Shown: one piece after another, positions 12,185 to 22,821 of the stretch | How the letters are laid out: each line of letters starts with the position of its first letter | How positions within the stretch are numbered: position 1 is the first letter of the stretch | Source of the DNA: Cavia porcellus | Taxonomy: Eukaryota; Chordata; Mammalia; Rodentia; Caviidae | Length of the DNA: 64,000 nt | Assembly (NCBI RefSeq): GCF_034190915.1 | Contig: NW_026947507.1 | Coordinates: 20,065,501-20,129,500 of the forward strand | Direction of reading: 5' to 3' | Notes under the pieces: model-generated | Database searches by the model: none | The model's input: only the letters and a program-made list of their open reading frames with translations | What the model was told of the DNA's origin: nothing | Translations under genes and position numbers: made by a program

Positions 12185-14340
12185 AAACTGCATTCCAGAT
12201 GTTATTTTGTTTTTCAGTGACATGAAACTAAAATTTCCGCTAGTTTAGGTTTTTATGTAAGACTTCAGTTAAAATACTTATGTCTGGTAATAGTATAGCA
12301 GTCATGTTACATTTCCATTATTTAATATTTTCTCACAAAGCGGAAGCCCTTTGTGGAAGCAGGGTACATTTTATGTTAAAGAAGAGAGTAGAAGATGGTT
12401 TAGGAATGGAAAGTCTATCCAAATATCAGTCACCTTTGATAGCTGTGCCAAAAAGTTGACCATGCAAGACTCCCATTAATTTCCTCCAACCTTACATGGG
12501 CTGCATTATAATCTCAGTTGTTTAGATGAAAGAGGTAATATTTGCCAAGAGAAACAAAACAATGACGCTCAGTTGTACCTTTATTCAATTTCTGTCAAAC
12601 ATCTCTGGTTTCTATGTTCAGTTGTTTATTGGTATCTAGGTACTTATTTAATTAGCTACTTGTTTAATGAAGTAATTTATTACTGCCAAGGTAGCTCTAA
12701 TCAAGGACATAATTCAAATGAAGTATGTAAAAGATTCAAATCAGTTCATCAACCAAATATGAGCTCCTATACAATGGAGACATTTAATCGTTTCAGGTCT
12801 GGTGTTGAGATTAGCCTGACTGGCTTTCCGGCTTTCGTTCAATAATTTATTATCTTATTTTGAAATAAAATAAATCTGGTGAGTGATAGCCTTTGTATCA
12901 TTTGTTGTGCAGGTACAATCAAGGAAAGGTTTATTTATTTACTTACTACCACACCTGGCAAAACAAATTACTAATCCAAGACAGAATCTATGATAGCTTT
13001 TACCGTACTCATCAAGCTTCACTACATAATAAATGTCTGTGCTGTTCTAGGCTTCATTAAGATGAAAGTCTGGAGTTGTCTGATCACATTATTTAGACAG
13101 AAAGTGATTTCTTTATGTTATTATGATATACCTCAACAAACTATTTTTCTTTAGAAACACTTATAAGCCGCAGGAGAAAAGATATACTATTTTCTGTGTT
13201 TCAATTAAAAACAAATAAAGGGAGAAATAAATATTGAAAAACAATTAAAATGCTACACAATTTTAAGAGTTTTAGAAAACTTTAACTGATATATCAAGCA
13301 TATGGCCAAAAAATGTATACATTTAAATAATGTATGTTTTAGCAAATACATTTAAAATTAACACGAAGTTATTTATTTTTCTTTAGTTCCCAGTTACCTC
13401 TAAAATAAAATCTTAGCTTCTTAAACTAGCATACGTGGTTCTGTTTTGTCTCCTCAAGATATGCACAACACTCTAACACCCCCATTATAAATCGAGCTAT
13501 CTTCGCCACAGAGCTGGTTTCAACCACCCCAGCGCAAAATCTGAGTTACTTTTACTAAGACAAAAACATCTTTCCTAAGTAAGAGAAGAGTAGGAGTGGA
13601 AGTAGAAACACATGTGAAAGGATGACGACTAGCATACACTTAAATTTGAAACTGCACAGCAATATTCAAAGAGTTCTATTTGGTTTTAGCAAATTTTATC
13701 TCATATGGTTTCAATTGATGAGAAGAGTTTGGTACCTGAAAATATCGTGTTACATAAACTAAATTATATAAGCATAATTATATAGCATAAGCTATGGCCT
13801 TATGAATGTACAGTGATGTTTTTCACATACAAATCTTCACTGTTTTTATGCTCTGGAATTATGGGTAGACAACGAAATGCTCACACCGTGCTATCAGTAA
13901 GTCAGTCAGCTAAATTAAGTACAATGTCACTCATAGGAGATAATTAGGTTTTCTAGGTAGTAATTTTCAATAAACTGTTAGAATGAGGTATCAGAAGATT
14001 AAATGGCTGGTTTGAGAGCTTTCAGTCTCAGTCACGTATCTCTTTTGAAATAGCTTAGAAATGAGGAAAATTGTGCATATCTGTCAAGGAAATGAGGTGG
14101 TATAGTGACAATTTCATGGGGGATGTTTTTATAATAAGAATGCTAAGCTTAACTGCAATAAAAGTAAGGTAGCTTTCCATTAACATAATATAACAATATA
14201 ATTTTAACATAATATGGTATTAATATGATATAATTTTATATAATATGATATAATTTTTCTAGTCCAATTAAACCATTTTCAAAGCTCATATAAGGAAATT
14301 TTATTTAAAATAGGACTGTTACCATAAAAAGCTTTACTAT
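12185..14340. other. unassigned AT-rich DNA
   Basis: Mostly unassigned. A stretch at about 13395-13500 weakly resembles sense L2 (AAAATAAAATCTTAGCTTCT), but too weakly to call. A 90-codon open frame at 12573-12845 has no recognisable motif. AT-rich repeats such as ATATGATATAATTTTATAT occur at 14180-14265. Confidence 0.35.
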
Positions 14341-14345
14341 TTTAT

Positions 14346-14384
14346 CAGATATATTGTAATATATCTGACATATTGTAATATGTC
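14346..14384. repeat. two abutting perfect short palindromes
   Basis: CAGATATATT-GT-AATATATCTG (14346-14367) is followed, sharing one base, by GACATATT-GT-AATATGTC (14367-14384). Both have a GT centre. They could extrude as two small hairpins; function unknown. Confidence 0.9.
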
Positions 14385-14554
14385 AATCTAGTAATTGAGG
14401 ACATGACCTATTTTCTCTTTAAAAATTGGAACAAAAAGGGCATACTAATTGGCTTTTTAATTTGTTATTTAAATTAAAGGTATTTTTACTTATAATTAAA
14501 ATCTAAAGGACCCTCTGTCCCAAAGTACTGCAAAGTTTTACTAAAATATTATTT

Positions 14555-14690
14555 TAATTCCACTTACTAAAATTTATTGAGGATCTGCTTTGTACTGATC
14601 CCTGTAGTGGGCACTCTAGAGAAATACAAGACAATTATAAACATGGCTTCTACCTTCAGAAGTTAATTAATAAATTAGAAAGATAGCAAC
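14555..14690 (-). mobile_element. L2-type 3' end, antisense
   Basis: It resembles the complement of the L2 3' end: AAAATTTATTGAGGATCTGC, GATCCCTGTAGTGGGCACTC, AGAAATACAAGACAATTATA. Short and decayed; a related old repeat with the same tail is possible. Confidence 0.4.
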
Positions 14691-15044
14691 ATATGTAATC
14701 ATATTTATGTTTTACACGTGCTTACGTGTTTAGTACCATGCGTACTACAATATACATTCATCTAACGATGACTTTGAATTGAGGTATGTATAGATGGACA
14801 GAAATTCATGTAAAGCTGAAGGAAACCTTAACAGAAAAAAAGAATTATAATTACTTAAAATATAAAACTTAAGATGTTCTATTATTCAAAATTATTGTTC
14901 AAAATTATCAGATTAGATTCAAAACCATAAGAAAGATAGCCAAAGAAATGACACATCAGCTCCAGAAATCAAGAACATGTCACTGAAATAAATCTACATT
15001 CACCAAGAAATAAAAGTAAAATTATTAGTCTGGAGTAATGAAAC

Positions 15045-15352
15045 CTCATTTTCTCTAATTTGCGTCTCTCAAATGACCAGTGATTCTGAATATCTTTTTA
15101 TGTATTTATTTGCCATTTCTACTTCTTCATCTGAGAAGTGTCTATTCATTTTGGATGCCCATTTTTTGATTGGGTCTTTAAATCTGAGGAGCATGATTTT
15201 TTTGAGTTCTTAATATAGTCTAGATATGAGTTATTGTCTGAGAAAGAACAGGAAAAAATGTTTCCCTTTCTGTGGATTTTCTCTTCACTATGTTGTTGAT
15301 TTCTTTAGCTGTGCAAAAGCATTTTAATATGACAAATCCCAGTTGTTGATTC
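15045..15352 (-). mobile_element. inverted 5' part of a twin-primed L1
   Basis: On the minus strand this is L1 ORF2 C-terminal sequence matching about 25845-26165 of the intact L1. Read in sense, its end continues directly into the sense segment that begins at 15353. Together they form a textbook 5' inversion. Confidence 0.85.
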
Positions 15353-16125
15353 TAACTCACTCCAGAAAGAATATGGTTATTATCAAGAAATCAACTGATA
15401 ACAAATTCTGGATGGGCTGTGGGGAAAAAGGAACCCTTCTCCACTGTTGGTGGAAGTGTAGACTGATGCAACTGTGGAAATCAGTGTGGCGATTCCTCAA
15501 AAAAGTAGAGGTTCTATTGGACCCAACTTGGTATCTTCCCAAAGAATTAAAAAGAATTAAAAATCATCATACCACAGTGATATATAGGCACACTTATGTT
15601 TATAGCAGCACAGTTTGAAGCAAATAAGTCTTGGAAATAGCCCAGAGGCTCACTGACTGATGAATGTATAAAGAAGATGTGGTTTTTATACAATAGAGTG
15701 CTATTCGGCCACAAAGGATAGAGTTGATACATTTGGAGGTAAATGTATGCACCTTGAGACCATACTCTTAAGTGAAATAAATTGAACATACATATGTAAA
15801 TATTTCATGCTTGGTTGTGATAAACTGAAATTTTAAATGCGGACCAAAATGTAAAGTAGTTATTATGAAACAGGGGAAAAAATTGCTCAAAGGAGAAGGG
15901 GAATCAGGGAGAGAGAGGAGAAAAGAAAGAAAGGGAAAAGAAAAGAATGAGAAAAGAGGGAAAAATGGGAACAAGTCTTTTGTAAATAAGGAGGGGAAGT
16001 GGGTTTCAAAGGAGGGTAGGGGAATAGGAAAAAAGAATTAAGACACATCATGTACAGGTACAAATTCCTATGATGAATATGATCATTAAGTATATTTAAA
16101 ATGTACCAATAAATTTAATTAATAA
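15353..16125 (+). mobile_element. L1 ORF2 C-terminus and 3' UTR
   Basis: The sense half of the 5'-inverted L1. It contains the ORF2 Cys-motif region (ACAAATTCTGGATGGGCTGT, first Cys codon changed; CACTGTTGGTGGAAGTGT), the ORF2 end near 15800, a purine-rich 3' UTR tract (15895-15975) and an A-rich end near 16125. Open frames inside (15343-15618 and reverse frames) are leftovers of ORF2. Confidence 0.85.
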
Positions 16126-16255
16126 AAAGAAAACTGATGAAATCTTAAGTATTCTGAGGCAAAAGATTAATGCATAAAGAAAAACATGGAAAGATGAAAT
16201 ACTTTGACTCTCATAAAACACACTGAAAAAAGTAACTTCCTTAAAAGTTAAATTT

Positions 16256-16335
16256 CCGGAACTGGGGATTTAGCTTAGCGATATAAGGGCCTGGCAAGAG
16301 CAAGTAATTAGTTCAATCCCTGGGAAAAAAATAAG
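16256..16335 (+). mobile_element. ID SINE, diverged
   Basis: A tRNA-derived ID element: CTGGGGATTTAGCTTAGCGA (A box region), a decayed middle, then GTTCAATCCCTGGGAAAAAA (B box and A-rich tail). It is clearly older than the copies at 47727 and 60902. Confidence 0.75.
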
Positions 16336-16641
16336 TTAAATATGAGTATCAAGTTTCAATGACTGTGTATAGTTAAATGACATTTGTCCTATAAATTATC
16401 TCTTTCTGGAAATAAAGGAGAAAGAAAACTGAAATTTCAATTGTTTGGAGATTTGAAAAGCTACTATATGAGAAGAGAAAAAAAATACATGACTAAATGC
16501 AAATTTTTAAAATAGAAAATCCATAGTTTTCAATGACATAATAATTCATTCCAAGCTGTATTTTAATGTTTCTATTCCAATAATACATAATGTATAATTC
16601 TAATATATATGGCATTTTAATGTATATATTCATATAATGTA

Positions 16642-16644
<3 letters not shown>

Positions 16645-16676
<32 letters not shown>
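16645..16676. repeat. (AT)16 microsatellite
   Basis: Uninterrupted AT dinucleotides in an AT-rich region. The open frame that crosses it (16641-16832) is fortuitous. Confidence 0.95.
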
Positions 16677-16679
<3 letters not shown>

Positions 16680-18100
16680 TTGTTCCAAACTGTGTATGTG
16701 AGTCCAACAAATATATTCTCTCTTTATGTAGAAAACCTGATAAAATTATCATTCCCAGTCATTTGTATCGTGAAATCAATAAGTGAATCATTCTCTTTAA
16801 CTCAGATATTCATGCATCTAACCACTTTTTAATCACTAGTCAACATCTTCTTGTTTTTATAGATATCATATCAAATTTCATTCTCTAGAGTCCTTTGCTA
16901 ATTCTGTTTTCACTGTTACATATCAAGTTGGCCAATTATTTTCTCTTAGAATATATTATCAGTTCACATTAAGTAATATGATAATCAAGTATCTATTTTT
17001 ATTAATGTCTCCATTACATGATTGGATGACTCATTAGTGTAATACCTATCAGCATAATTTGCACATAATGAAAATTCTAAAGTAGTATCTGTTGATTAAA
17101 TCAGTGAAGGAATAGATCAATTAACTAGGCATATTTAAATTCCTTGATTCTTTAAAAGCTTTTAACGTCATGAGAAAGCCCTCTTTTATTTCCTCAGAAT
17201 CCACAACATTATCTTCTTTATATGGTGATTTTGCTCTACGCCTATATTTTTAGTTTAAAAGGCCTGGTTTTCTATTGTCTTAGGTTTGTTCACATCCATC
17301 TCTAGCGCTATAAAAAAAACTTCTGAAAATCATGAATCACGTCATTTCTTAATTGTTTTCTACAATATCTATGTAGACTGTAGAATAGCAAATGTACAGA
17401 GTTTTTACTGCCCTGAATTAAACAAGGTGATGCAGTTTTGGGCTAATCTTTTCCTTGTCAAACTTCAGATTGTCAGGAACCATGCTAGAGCACCCAGAAT
17501 GGATGGCATTATCTTTAACTCAGATATTCATGCATTTTGTTACAACTAATTCAAAGCCAAGAAGTTCTGTATGTACCTTGCATACTGTTCTACCATGTCA
17601 GCCCTCCCATTAAATAGGGAAAATATTTAGGGAAAAAAATGTTCAAATATGCAGACTAACTGTCTTATATCTGTAAAATACAAACCACATGTTGTTAATG
17701 TTAGCGGCCTCTGGACTCCATCAGCAAATTTTGATACTGTGAACTCATAATACCGACAGTTTTGAATTTCAAATGCAATGTTCTTATAAAAGACTTGACC
17801 CTATACTAGGAATTCGGACTGCTTTCCCAGGAGTAATGTTGAGGTTTTATGATTAATTCATACTTTCTCACCTCATCCCATCGTGGACAAAACGTTTGGA
17901 AGCTACCCATTCAGGTGGGCCTATAGATTGTGGCTGTGGAACTAAAGCAGCTTCTGCTGCTAGCTTGGAGAAAAAAGCCAAATCCCACCAACTGGGTTTT
18001 ATCAGTACCATGTCCTTACCAAGCATCCCAACACACACACACTTGATTCTACTGTCCATGGAAATACTACATTAGAAAACCAGGTAACGCACGTGAGGCA
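16680..18100. other. unassigned DNA with a 24-bp direct repeat
   Basis: No repeat family recognised. A 24-bp sequence ending in CAGATATTCATGCAT occurs identically at 16794-16817 and 17512-17535. Open frames at 17286-17549 (+) and 17868-18059 (-) are 87 and 63 codons, with no recognisable domain. Confidence 0.4.
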
Positions 18101-18929
18101 CTTCCAGTCTGTGTCTTAGATAGTAGCTTTCTTTCTCTCAGTGAATATATTCTACTCTTCACCTCCATTGTTCCTAAAATTCATTCTTCACTTTCAAAGA
18201 ACATGAACTCATATTGGAAATCTAGCAGTTAGGAGTTTCTTTCCCCTAAGTCATTTGGAGGTCTTCCACCAAGACCGCTGGACGGTAGCAAGAGTTTAAT
18301 TTGTTTTGTAAACTCTGGGCTGGGACTCATTTAGGTAACAAGCATGCTTCAAAATTTGTTATGTCTTTGGCCATTGCTTATAACTCCTTGTGCTTTGTTT
18401 TTGCTCGTTGCTTATAATTGCTTTGTCTCTTATGTAGTTTTGTTAAAATAATGATAAATCTAAGTTAAAATGTGTGAAAGTTTTAAGATTATGGTATTTG
18501 TTTAATGGAACATGTTTTCCTGTTCTTTTCTTGTACATGCTGAAATTGAACTAGATTTACTGGAGTACTTGCTTGACTTTATTTGGACAATAAGTGCTAG
18601 AGAGAGGAACATTAGAACAACGTAGACTTTAATATAAACTTCTGTAAAATGGGTCTTCTTAAATAAAATCTAGCTCAGACTTAGAAAATATACATCCTAT
18701 AATTAAACACAGGACTCCTTCCACCAGTTAAATGACACTATGTCGATGAATGATCTTAAGACTTGGAGGGCACGTTTCACTGGGCCAGACTGACTCTGAT
18801 CGTCCTCTGCACTCTAAAGGAAATATCAAGCCTGTGCTGCTTCCGTTTCCTTTCTCGGACCACCATCCAACAGTCTTGGTGGAAGACCTCCAAATCTTTT
18901 CCTGCCTCTTTGTATTTTCCTTTTTCAGA

Positions 18930-19530
18930 GGCATGTAAAATGAGAAAGAAAAGAACTCTGGACTTTTACATGCTTTGGTTAAAATTTGTTCTTGTCTAAA
19001 GGATGCCAAACCCCAAATAAACATACAGATAAAGCCAATAACAAATATGCTAGATTCCTTTTAGATTCTTTCTGCTGAGATCCACCAGATCTTGTCCAAA
19101 GACAGTTATATGACACATGTGGGGGCCTTAACTAACTATACTCAACAGGCCTTAAATGATACCAGAGCTGTTCTCTTTCTCCTAAATAAAAATTAATGAG
19201 AAAGGCCATCCTCCAAAATCAGATGGCATTAGACATTCTAACAGCAGTAGAGAGGCAAGCTTGTGCAATTGTAAAAACTGAAAATTGTGTGTACATTTCT
19301 GTCTCAATAGCTGTTCAAGAAATTAGATGACAAATCAATGACACGTCAGACTCTAAACTTCCCTGGACTTTATCCCTATCCTTCTTATGAGAAGCCATTA
19401 CTTGCTCCTCTTGGTGGAAATCTTTGTTAGTTATACTCACAATTATCCTGTTGATTCTATTATTTGGCCCATACATACTTAATTGTTTCTTTGACATTGT
19501 CTCCTCCAGACTTAAAGCTGTTCACATACC
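18930..19530 (+). pseudogene. retroviral env remnant, broken
   Basis: A short ATG-started stretch at about 18940-18999 could be a signal-peptide-like start. Most of the surface subunit is missing. At about 19195-19290 there is a stretch recognisable as the conserved gamma-retroviral-type transmembrane ectodomain with the usual cysteine-containing region. A hydrophobic, T-rich stretch at 19420-19495 may be the membrane span. Several in-frame stops (for example just after 19320) and frame changes break it. It cannot make a functional envelope. The assignment rests on the ectodomain resemblance only. Confidence 0.5.
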
Positions 19531-19689
19531 CAAGATGAAATGGCTTAGTGTCTCTCAGTGAGCCAAGATAGAGACTCTGTAGAGTATCTCTAACTGCTGA
19601 TCCAAAACTATGACCCCCCTCAGCCTAAGCAAGCCAGATCAGTTACCACCCACTACTCCTTCATGGCAGTTCAGGTTACTTCTTCAGAA

Positions 19690-20216
19690 GGTGAAATGTT
19701 ATAGGCAGCTAAGTTAGATAAAATATTATAGGCAGGCAGACAGGGCTGGGCGCTTGAAGGAGCCAGTTCAGAAGACCAGATATATTGCAACCTTTGAGGA
19801 GATAAACACCTCCCTCTGCGGGCCGGATCTCAAGACAAGACAAAATAAATGCGGTCGTACTCTAAGTATAAATATTCATCACCTTGAAGAAGTCAGAAGA
19901 AGCCAACCCCTTACAGGCAAAGGCCAAGTTCTATTTTCATGCCCACTTGCTATGTGACTCACTTCCCCCATTTGCTCCCAATATAATCAATTTTACCTGA
20001 GCAATTACACTTGTGATCTTACTGGTTATCCATAGTTCTGTCCCTCTCATGCCTATCTTGTAAATTTCCATTTTTCCTCACCTTGGACCCACCTCACCTC
20101 AATTATGTTCTATAAAAGTCCCTAGAAAAGACAGCCTTTGTCAATCTACTTGGGCCCCTTTTGTCTTTCTCTCAGACAGAAGGTTCCTTTCTTTCAATAA
20201 ATATATTCTGCTCTTT
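19690..20216 (+). mobile_element. retroviral LTR (U3 and R)
   Basis: It begins near a TG at 19687-19692 and carries a TATA box TATAAAA at 20111-20117, a probable start of transcription near 20140, and AATAAA at 20196-20201. The 3' end stops at the polyadenylation point rather than continuing through U5. The overall arrangement is class I-like. Open frames within it (19754-19957) are fortuitous. Confidence 0.55.
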
Positions 20217-20243
20217 AAAAAAAGAAAAGAAAAGAAAAGAAAA
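20217..20243 (+). repeat. (AAAAG)n A-rich tail
   Basis: Pure A and AAAAG units beginning about 15 bases after the AATAAA of the LTR. This is where a poly(A) tail of a reverse-transcribed mRNA would sit. Confidence 0.9.
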
Positions 20244-20836
20244 CTAGCTCACCAAAATCCCAAAAATGGGCTGAAATTTTTTTGGCCAACTCTACTTTAA
20301 AACTAAAGTTTCAAATTATGGAATGAACATAGTAAAGGGTATACTACATGCTATTAAAGGTAGTGTTTTCATAGGATAATTTCTTTATATTACTAATTAA
20401 TTTTCATATCATCAAAAATAGATTTGGTAATTGAATGCCTACTTTCCAAGGAATCCAGAAACAAAGGTCTTTGGTCCAATAAAAGTTTCTGGTACTACTG
20501 GATTGTTTTCAACAATCATAACAAAAAAAAATTATCCTATTTGTTTTACTGGGAATTGTGATCCTTTATCTCCAACTCAAGACCTAAAATATGGAAGTCT
20601 ACAAGCAAAGGTATAGAGTTCATCCCATAACATCAAATTTACCTTCCCATGGAAAAGTAACCCTCCTCCTAGTTCCCTTCCCATCTCCCTTCTCTTGGAC
20701 TCTTACAAGGTACCCTGCACTCATTAAGGTCTATGCCTCTGCTCACTCTTCATGAAGAGTGTGAGGTATAATTTCCAGATTCCAAGAACATCCCCATCTG
20801 ATTCTACTCCAAAAATAAATCCTTGCCTGGAATTTT
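20244..20836. other. unassigned DNA between the retroviral copy and the full-length L1
   Basis: No recognised repeat or gene. The 61-codon frame at 20431-20616 has no features. The right edge, ending in TTTT at 20833-20836, is the cleavage site used by the L1. Confidence 0.4.
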
Positions 20837-21062
20837 AAGAAATATATCCAGGCAGAGGAGGAGCTGGGCAGATCTGGGGTGCCCTCACTGGCCTCTCTGC
20901 GTGTCTGGAGGACTCTGGATATCTGCGCCCAGACTGCTGGAGTTCCCTCAGGCTTCCAGGTGCAGTGAAGGGGAGAGGTGGGTTTGAGGCTTCCACATCA
21001 GCCTCCCCATTCCCGGCTTCATTTGGAGACCTGCTGAGCTCCCGATAGGTGGGCTGGCCCAC
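20835..21062 (-). CDS. antisense monomer open frame reaching the flank (ORF0-like candidate)
   Basis: A 75-codon antisense frame beginning in monomer 1 and ending in the flanking DNA. It encodes the same product as the antisense frames of monomer 2 (MGQPTYRELSR start, PESSRHAERPVRAPQICPAPP near the end), but its last residues come from outside the L1. Primate L1 carries an antisense ORF0 in a comparable place that can run into flanks. That is only an analogy; translation is unproven and the frame may be fortuitous. Confidence 0.25.
   Translation of the reverse strand: MGQPTYRELSRSPNEAGNGEADVEASNPPLPFTAPGSLRELQQSGRRYPESSRHAERPVRAPQICPAPPLPGYIS
20837..20850. repeat. L1 target-site duplication, left copy
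   Basis: AAGAAATATATCCA directly precedes the L1. The inferred nick is TTTT/AAGAAA at 20836/20837, a good L1 endonuclease site. The right copy, with ATATATCCA ending at 27902, is altered by a (TA)n expansion. Confidence 0.75.
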
Positions 21063-21373
21063 ACTACCAGCCTAGCCCAGCCTGTTTAGCTGCGGCGCCT
21101 GGCCATAGGTCTGCAGAGGAGGAGCTGGGCAGATCTGGGGTGCCCTCACTGGCCTCTCTGCGTGTCTGGAGGACTCTGGATATCTGCACCCAGACTGCTG
21201 GAGTTCCCTCAGGCTTCCAGGTGCAGTGAAGGGGAGAGGTGGATTTGAGGCTTCCACATCAGCCTCCCCATTCCCGGCTTCATTTGGAGGCCTGCTGAGC
21301 TCCCGATAGGTGGGCTGGCCCACACTACCAGCCTAGCCCAGCCTGTTTAGCTGCCGCGCCTGGCCATAGGTCT
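20851..21373 (+). promoter_or_regulatory. L1 5' UTR: two tandem 261-bp monomers
   Basis: Unit 1 spans 20852-21112 and unit 2 spans 21113-21373, each opening with GCAGAGGAGGAGCTGGGCAG. They differ at only a few positions. A third copy of the opening begins at 21374 and diverges after about 70 bases. Tandem monomers act as internal RNA polymerase II promoters in mouse L1. I infer the same role here; sequence and length are not the mouse A, F, Gf or Tf units as I remember them. Confidence 0.85.
21072..21323 (-). CDS. antisense monomer open frame (ORF0-like candidate)
   Basis: An 83-codon antisense frame, nearly identical to the one in monomer 1 but ending within the monomer array (QLNRLG end). 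The same C-terminal text recurs in the partial third unit (frame 21333-21557). Because the monomer is 261 = 3 x 87 bp, every unit repeats the frame in the same phase. Proline- and arginine-rich, with no known domain. It may be fortuitous. Confidence 0.25.
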   Translation of the reverse strand: MGQPTYRELSRPPNEAGNGEADVEASNPPLPFTAPGSLRELQQSGCRYPESSRHAERPVRAPQICPAPPLQTYGQAPQLNRLG

Positions 21374-21749
21374 GCAGAGGAGGAGCTGGGCAGATTTGGG
21401 GTGCCTGCATCGGCCTCTTCATGTGTCTGGAGGACTGTGGATATCTCTGCAACCAGGGAGGGTCCACAGGTTCCTGAAGCACTGCGGCCTGTGGTGAGTA
21501 CCCTAACCCGGCTGCGATTGAAGAACTGTGGAGCTCCCAAGGGGCAGGTGGGCGCACAGTGTCCCTGAGGCCCAGCTTGTCTGGAACTGCGGAGTTCTGA
21601 GCAGGCAGAGGAGGGCCACTGGTTCTGTAGGCCTAATGGCTTGGGGTAGCGCGGCGCCAGAGTCTCAGTAGCTCCAAACATAGAAGGGGATTTTCAACAG
21701 ATCCTGAGGAAGCTTTCAAATAACACTTGAAACACAGAAATATAGGAAA
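21374..21749 (+). promoter_or_regulatory. L1 5' UTR: partial monomer and non-monomeric part
   Basis: About 70 bases of monomer-like sequence (21374-21445) grade into unique, GC-rich 5' UTR leading to the ORF1 start at 21750. The ORF1 ATG has A at position -3. Reverse-strand open frames here (21325-21681, 21333-21557) are by-products of GC content. Confidence 0.8.
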
Positions 21750-22802
21750 ATGACAAAACGAAAGACCAAATTACAACCTCAAACCTCCAGCCCATCTCAA
21801 GAAACCCTAGGAGCGATGTATATAGAAGAAAATATATCCCATCCACCTCATATATCGGACACAATAGCCACTGAAATTGACAAGCAACTCCAGGAAGCTT
21901 TAAAGAAATTCAAACTCGAAATAATCTCCCAGATAAAAGAACAAATGATAAAAGAAATGAAAGAGATTCTAAATATATCTAAAGAAAACACAGATAAAAA
22001 ATTGGAGGAACTAAACAAAAAGATAGAATCCCTAGACGAGCAATATAAGAAACAAACAGAATACATAATGCAGATGCACAGAGATATACAGGAAATAAAA
22101 AACTCCACTGAAAGTTGTAAAAACCGCCTTAATGAAAGTGAAGATAGAATTTCAGACCTTGAAGACAGGATTGCAGCTAGTGAACAGGAAAGGAAAGATC
22201 TTTTGAAAATAACAAGGAACCAGGAAACAACAATTCAACAACTGCAAGACGATGCAAAGAAGAATAACATAAGAATGATAGGGATTAATGAAAGAGAGGG
22301 AGACAACATGAAGGATGTCAGGAGGATATTTAGAGAAGTAATAGCTGAAAATTTCCCAAGCATGAGATCAGAAACTGACATCAGGATCAGTGAAGCATAT
22401 AGAACTCCAAACAGTCATAACCAAAATAAAACTACACCCAGACATATAATAATCACCATCCCAGAAATCCAACACAAGAATAGATTATTAAAAGCTGTCA
22501 GAGAGAAAAGACAAATCACTTATAAAGGAAAACCTATCAGAATCACAGCAGACTTCTCAGCACAAATGATAAAGTCAAGAAGAGCATGGAGTGAAGTATT
22601 CCAGATCCTAAAGCAAAATGATTTCCAACCAAGACTGATATATCCTGCAAAACTATCATTCAAAATAGATGGTGCAATACGATACTTCCATGACAAAGAA
22701 CAGCTGAAGAACTTCATGAACACCAAACCAACCCTGCAAAAAATATTGAAAGACAGTTTAGATACACAAAGGAAAAAACCACTAAGCAAAGCAAATAATT
22801 AA
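21750..22802 (+). CDS. ORF1p: L1 ORF1 protein (RNA-binding chaperone)
   Basis: 350 aa; human ORF1p is 338. It forms trimers that coat L1 RNA and act as a nucleic-acid chaperone in the L1 ribonucleoprotein. Visible parts: a basic, Ser/Thr-rich N-terminus (1-40); a long heptad-rich coiled coil (about 45-170); an RRM (about 171-250) with NNIRMIGI and RHIIITIPE strands; and a basic C-terminal domain (about 255-325) with [10 protein letters not shown] and [12 protein letters not shown], the part closest to human ORF1p. It is uninterrupted. The stop (22800-22802) is 19 nt before the ORF2 ATG, in a different frame. The shorter open frames on the other strand are shadows. Confidence 0.95.
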   Translation: MTKRKTKLQPQTSSPSQETLGAMYIEENISHPPHISDTIATEIDKQLQEALKKFKLEIISQIKEQMIKEMKEILNISKENTDKKLEELNKKIESLDEQYKKQTEYIMQMHRDIQEIKNSTESCKNRLNESEDRISDLEDRIAASEQERKDLLKITRNQETTIQQLQDDAKKNNIRMIGINEREGDNMKDVRRIFREVIAENFPSMRSETDIRISEAYRTPNSHNQNKTTPRHIIITIPEIQHKNRLLKAVREKRQITYKGKPIRITADFSAQMIKSRRAWSEVFQILKQNDFQPRLIYPAKLSFKIDGAIRYFHDKEQLKNFMNTKPTLQKILKDSLDTQRKKPLSKANN

Positions 22803-22821
22803 ACAGAACCGAAAGATAAAG

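Larger units (their letters stand above)
18105..20243 (+). mobile_element. degraded endogenous retrovirus copy, possibly retrotransposed
   Basis: A compact retroviral relic. 18110-18163 resembles the end of the 3' LTR (20160-20216), as expected for terminal R repeats. Between them lie unassigned leader-like sequence (18165-18750), an envelope remnant (about 18930-19530) and a U3-R-like LTR region (19690-20216). gag and pol are not seen. The right end has AATAAA at 20196-20201, followed about 15 bases later by an A-rich tail. This fits either a deleted provirus or an L1-mediated copy of a spliced retroviral mRNA. I found no convincing flanking duplication. Confidence 0.55.

Noticed and set aside
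17868..18059. 63-codon minus-strand frame considered as a processed pseudogene
   Set aside because: The residues suggested no family I could name, and there is no tail or duplication.
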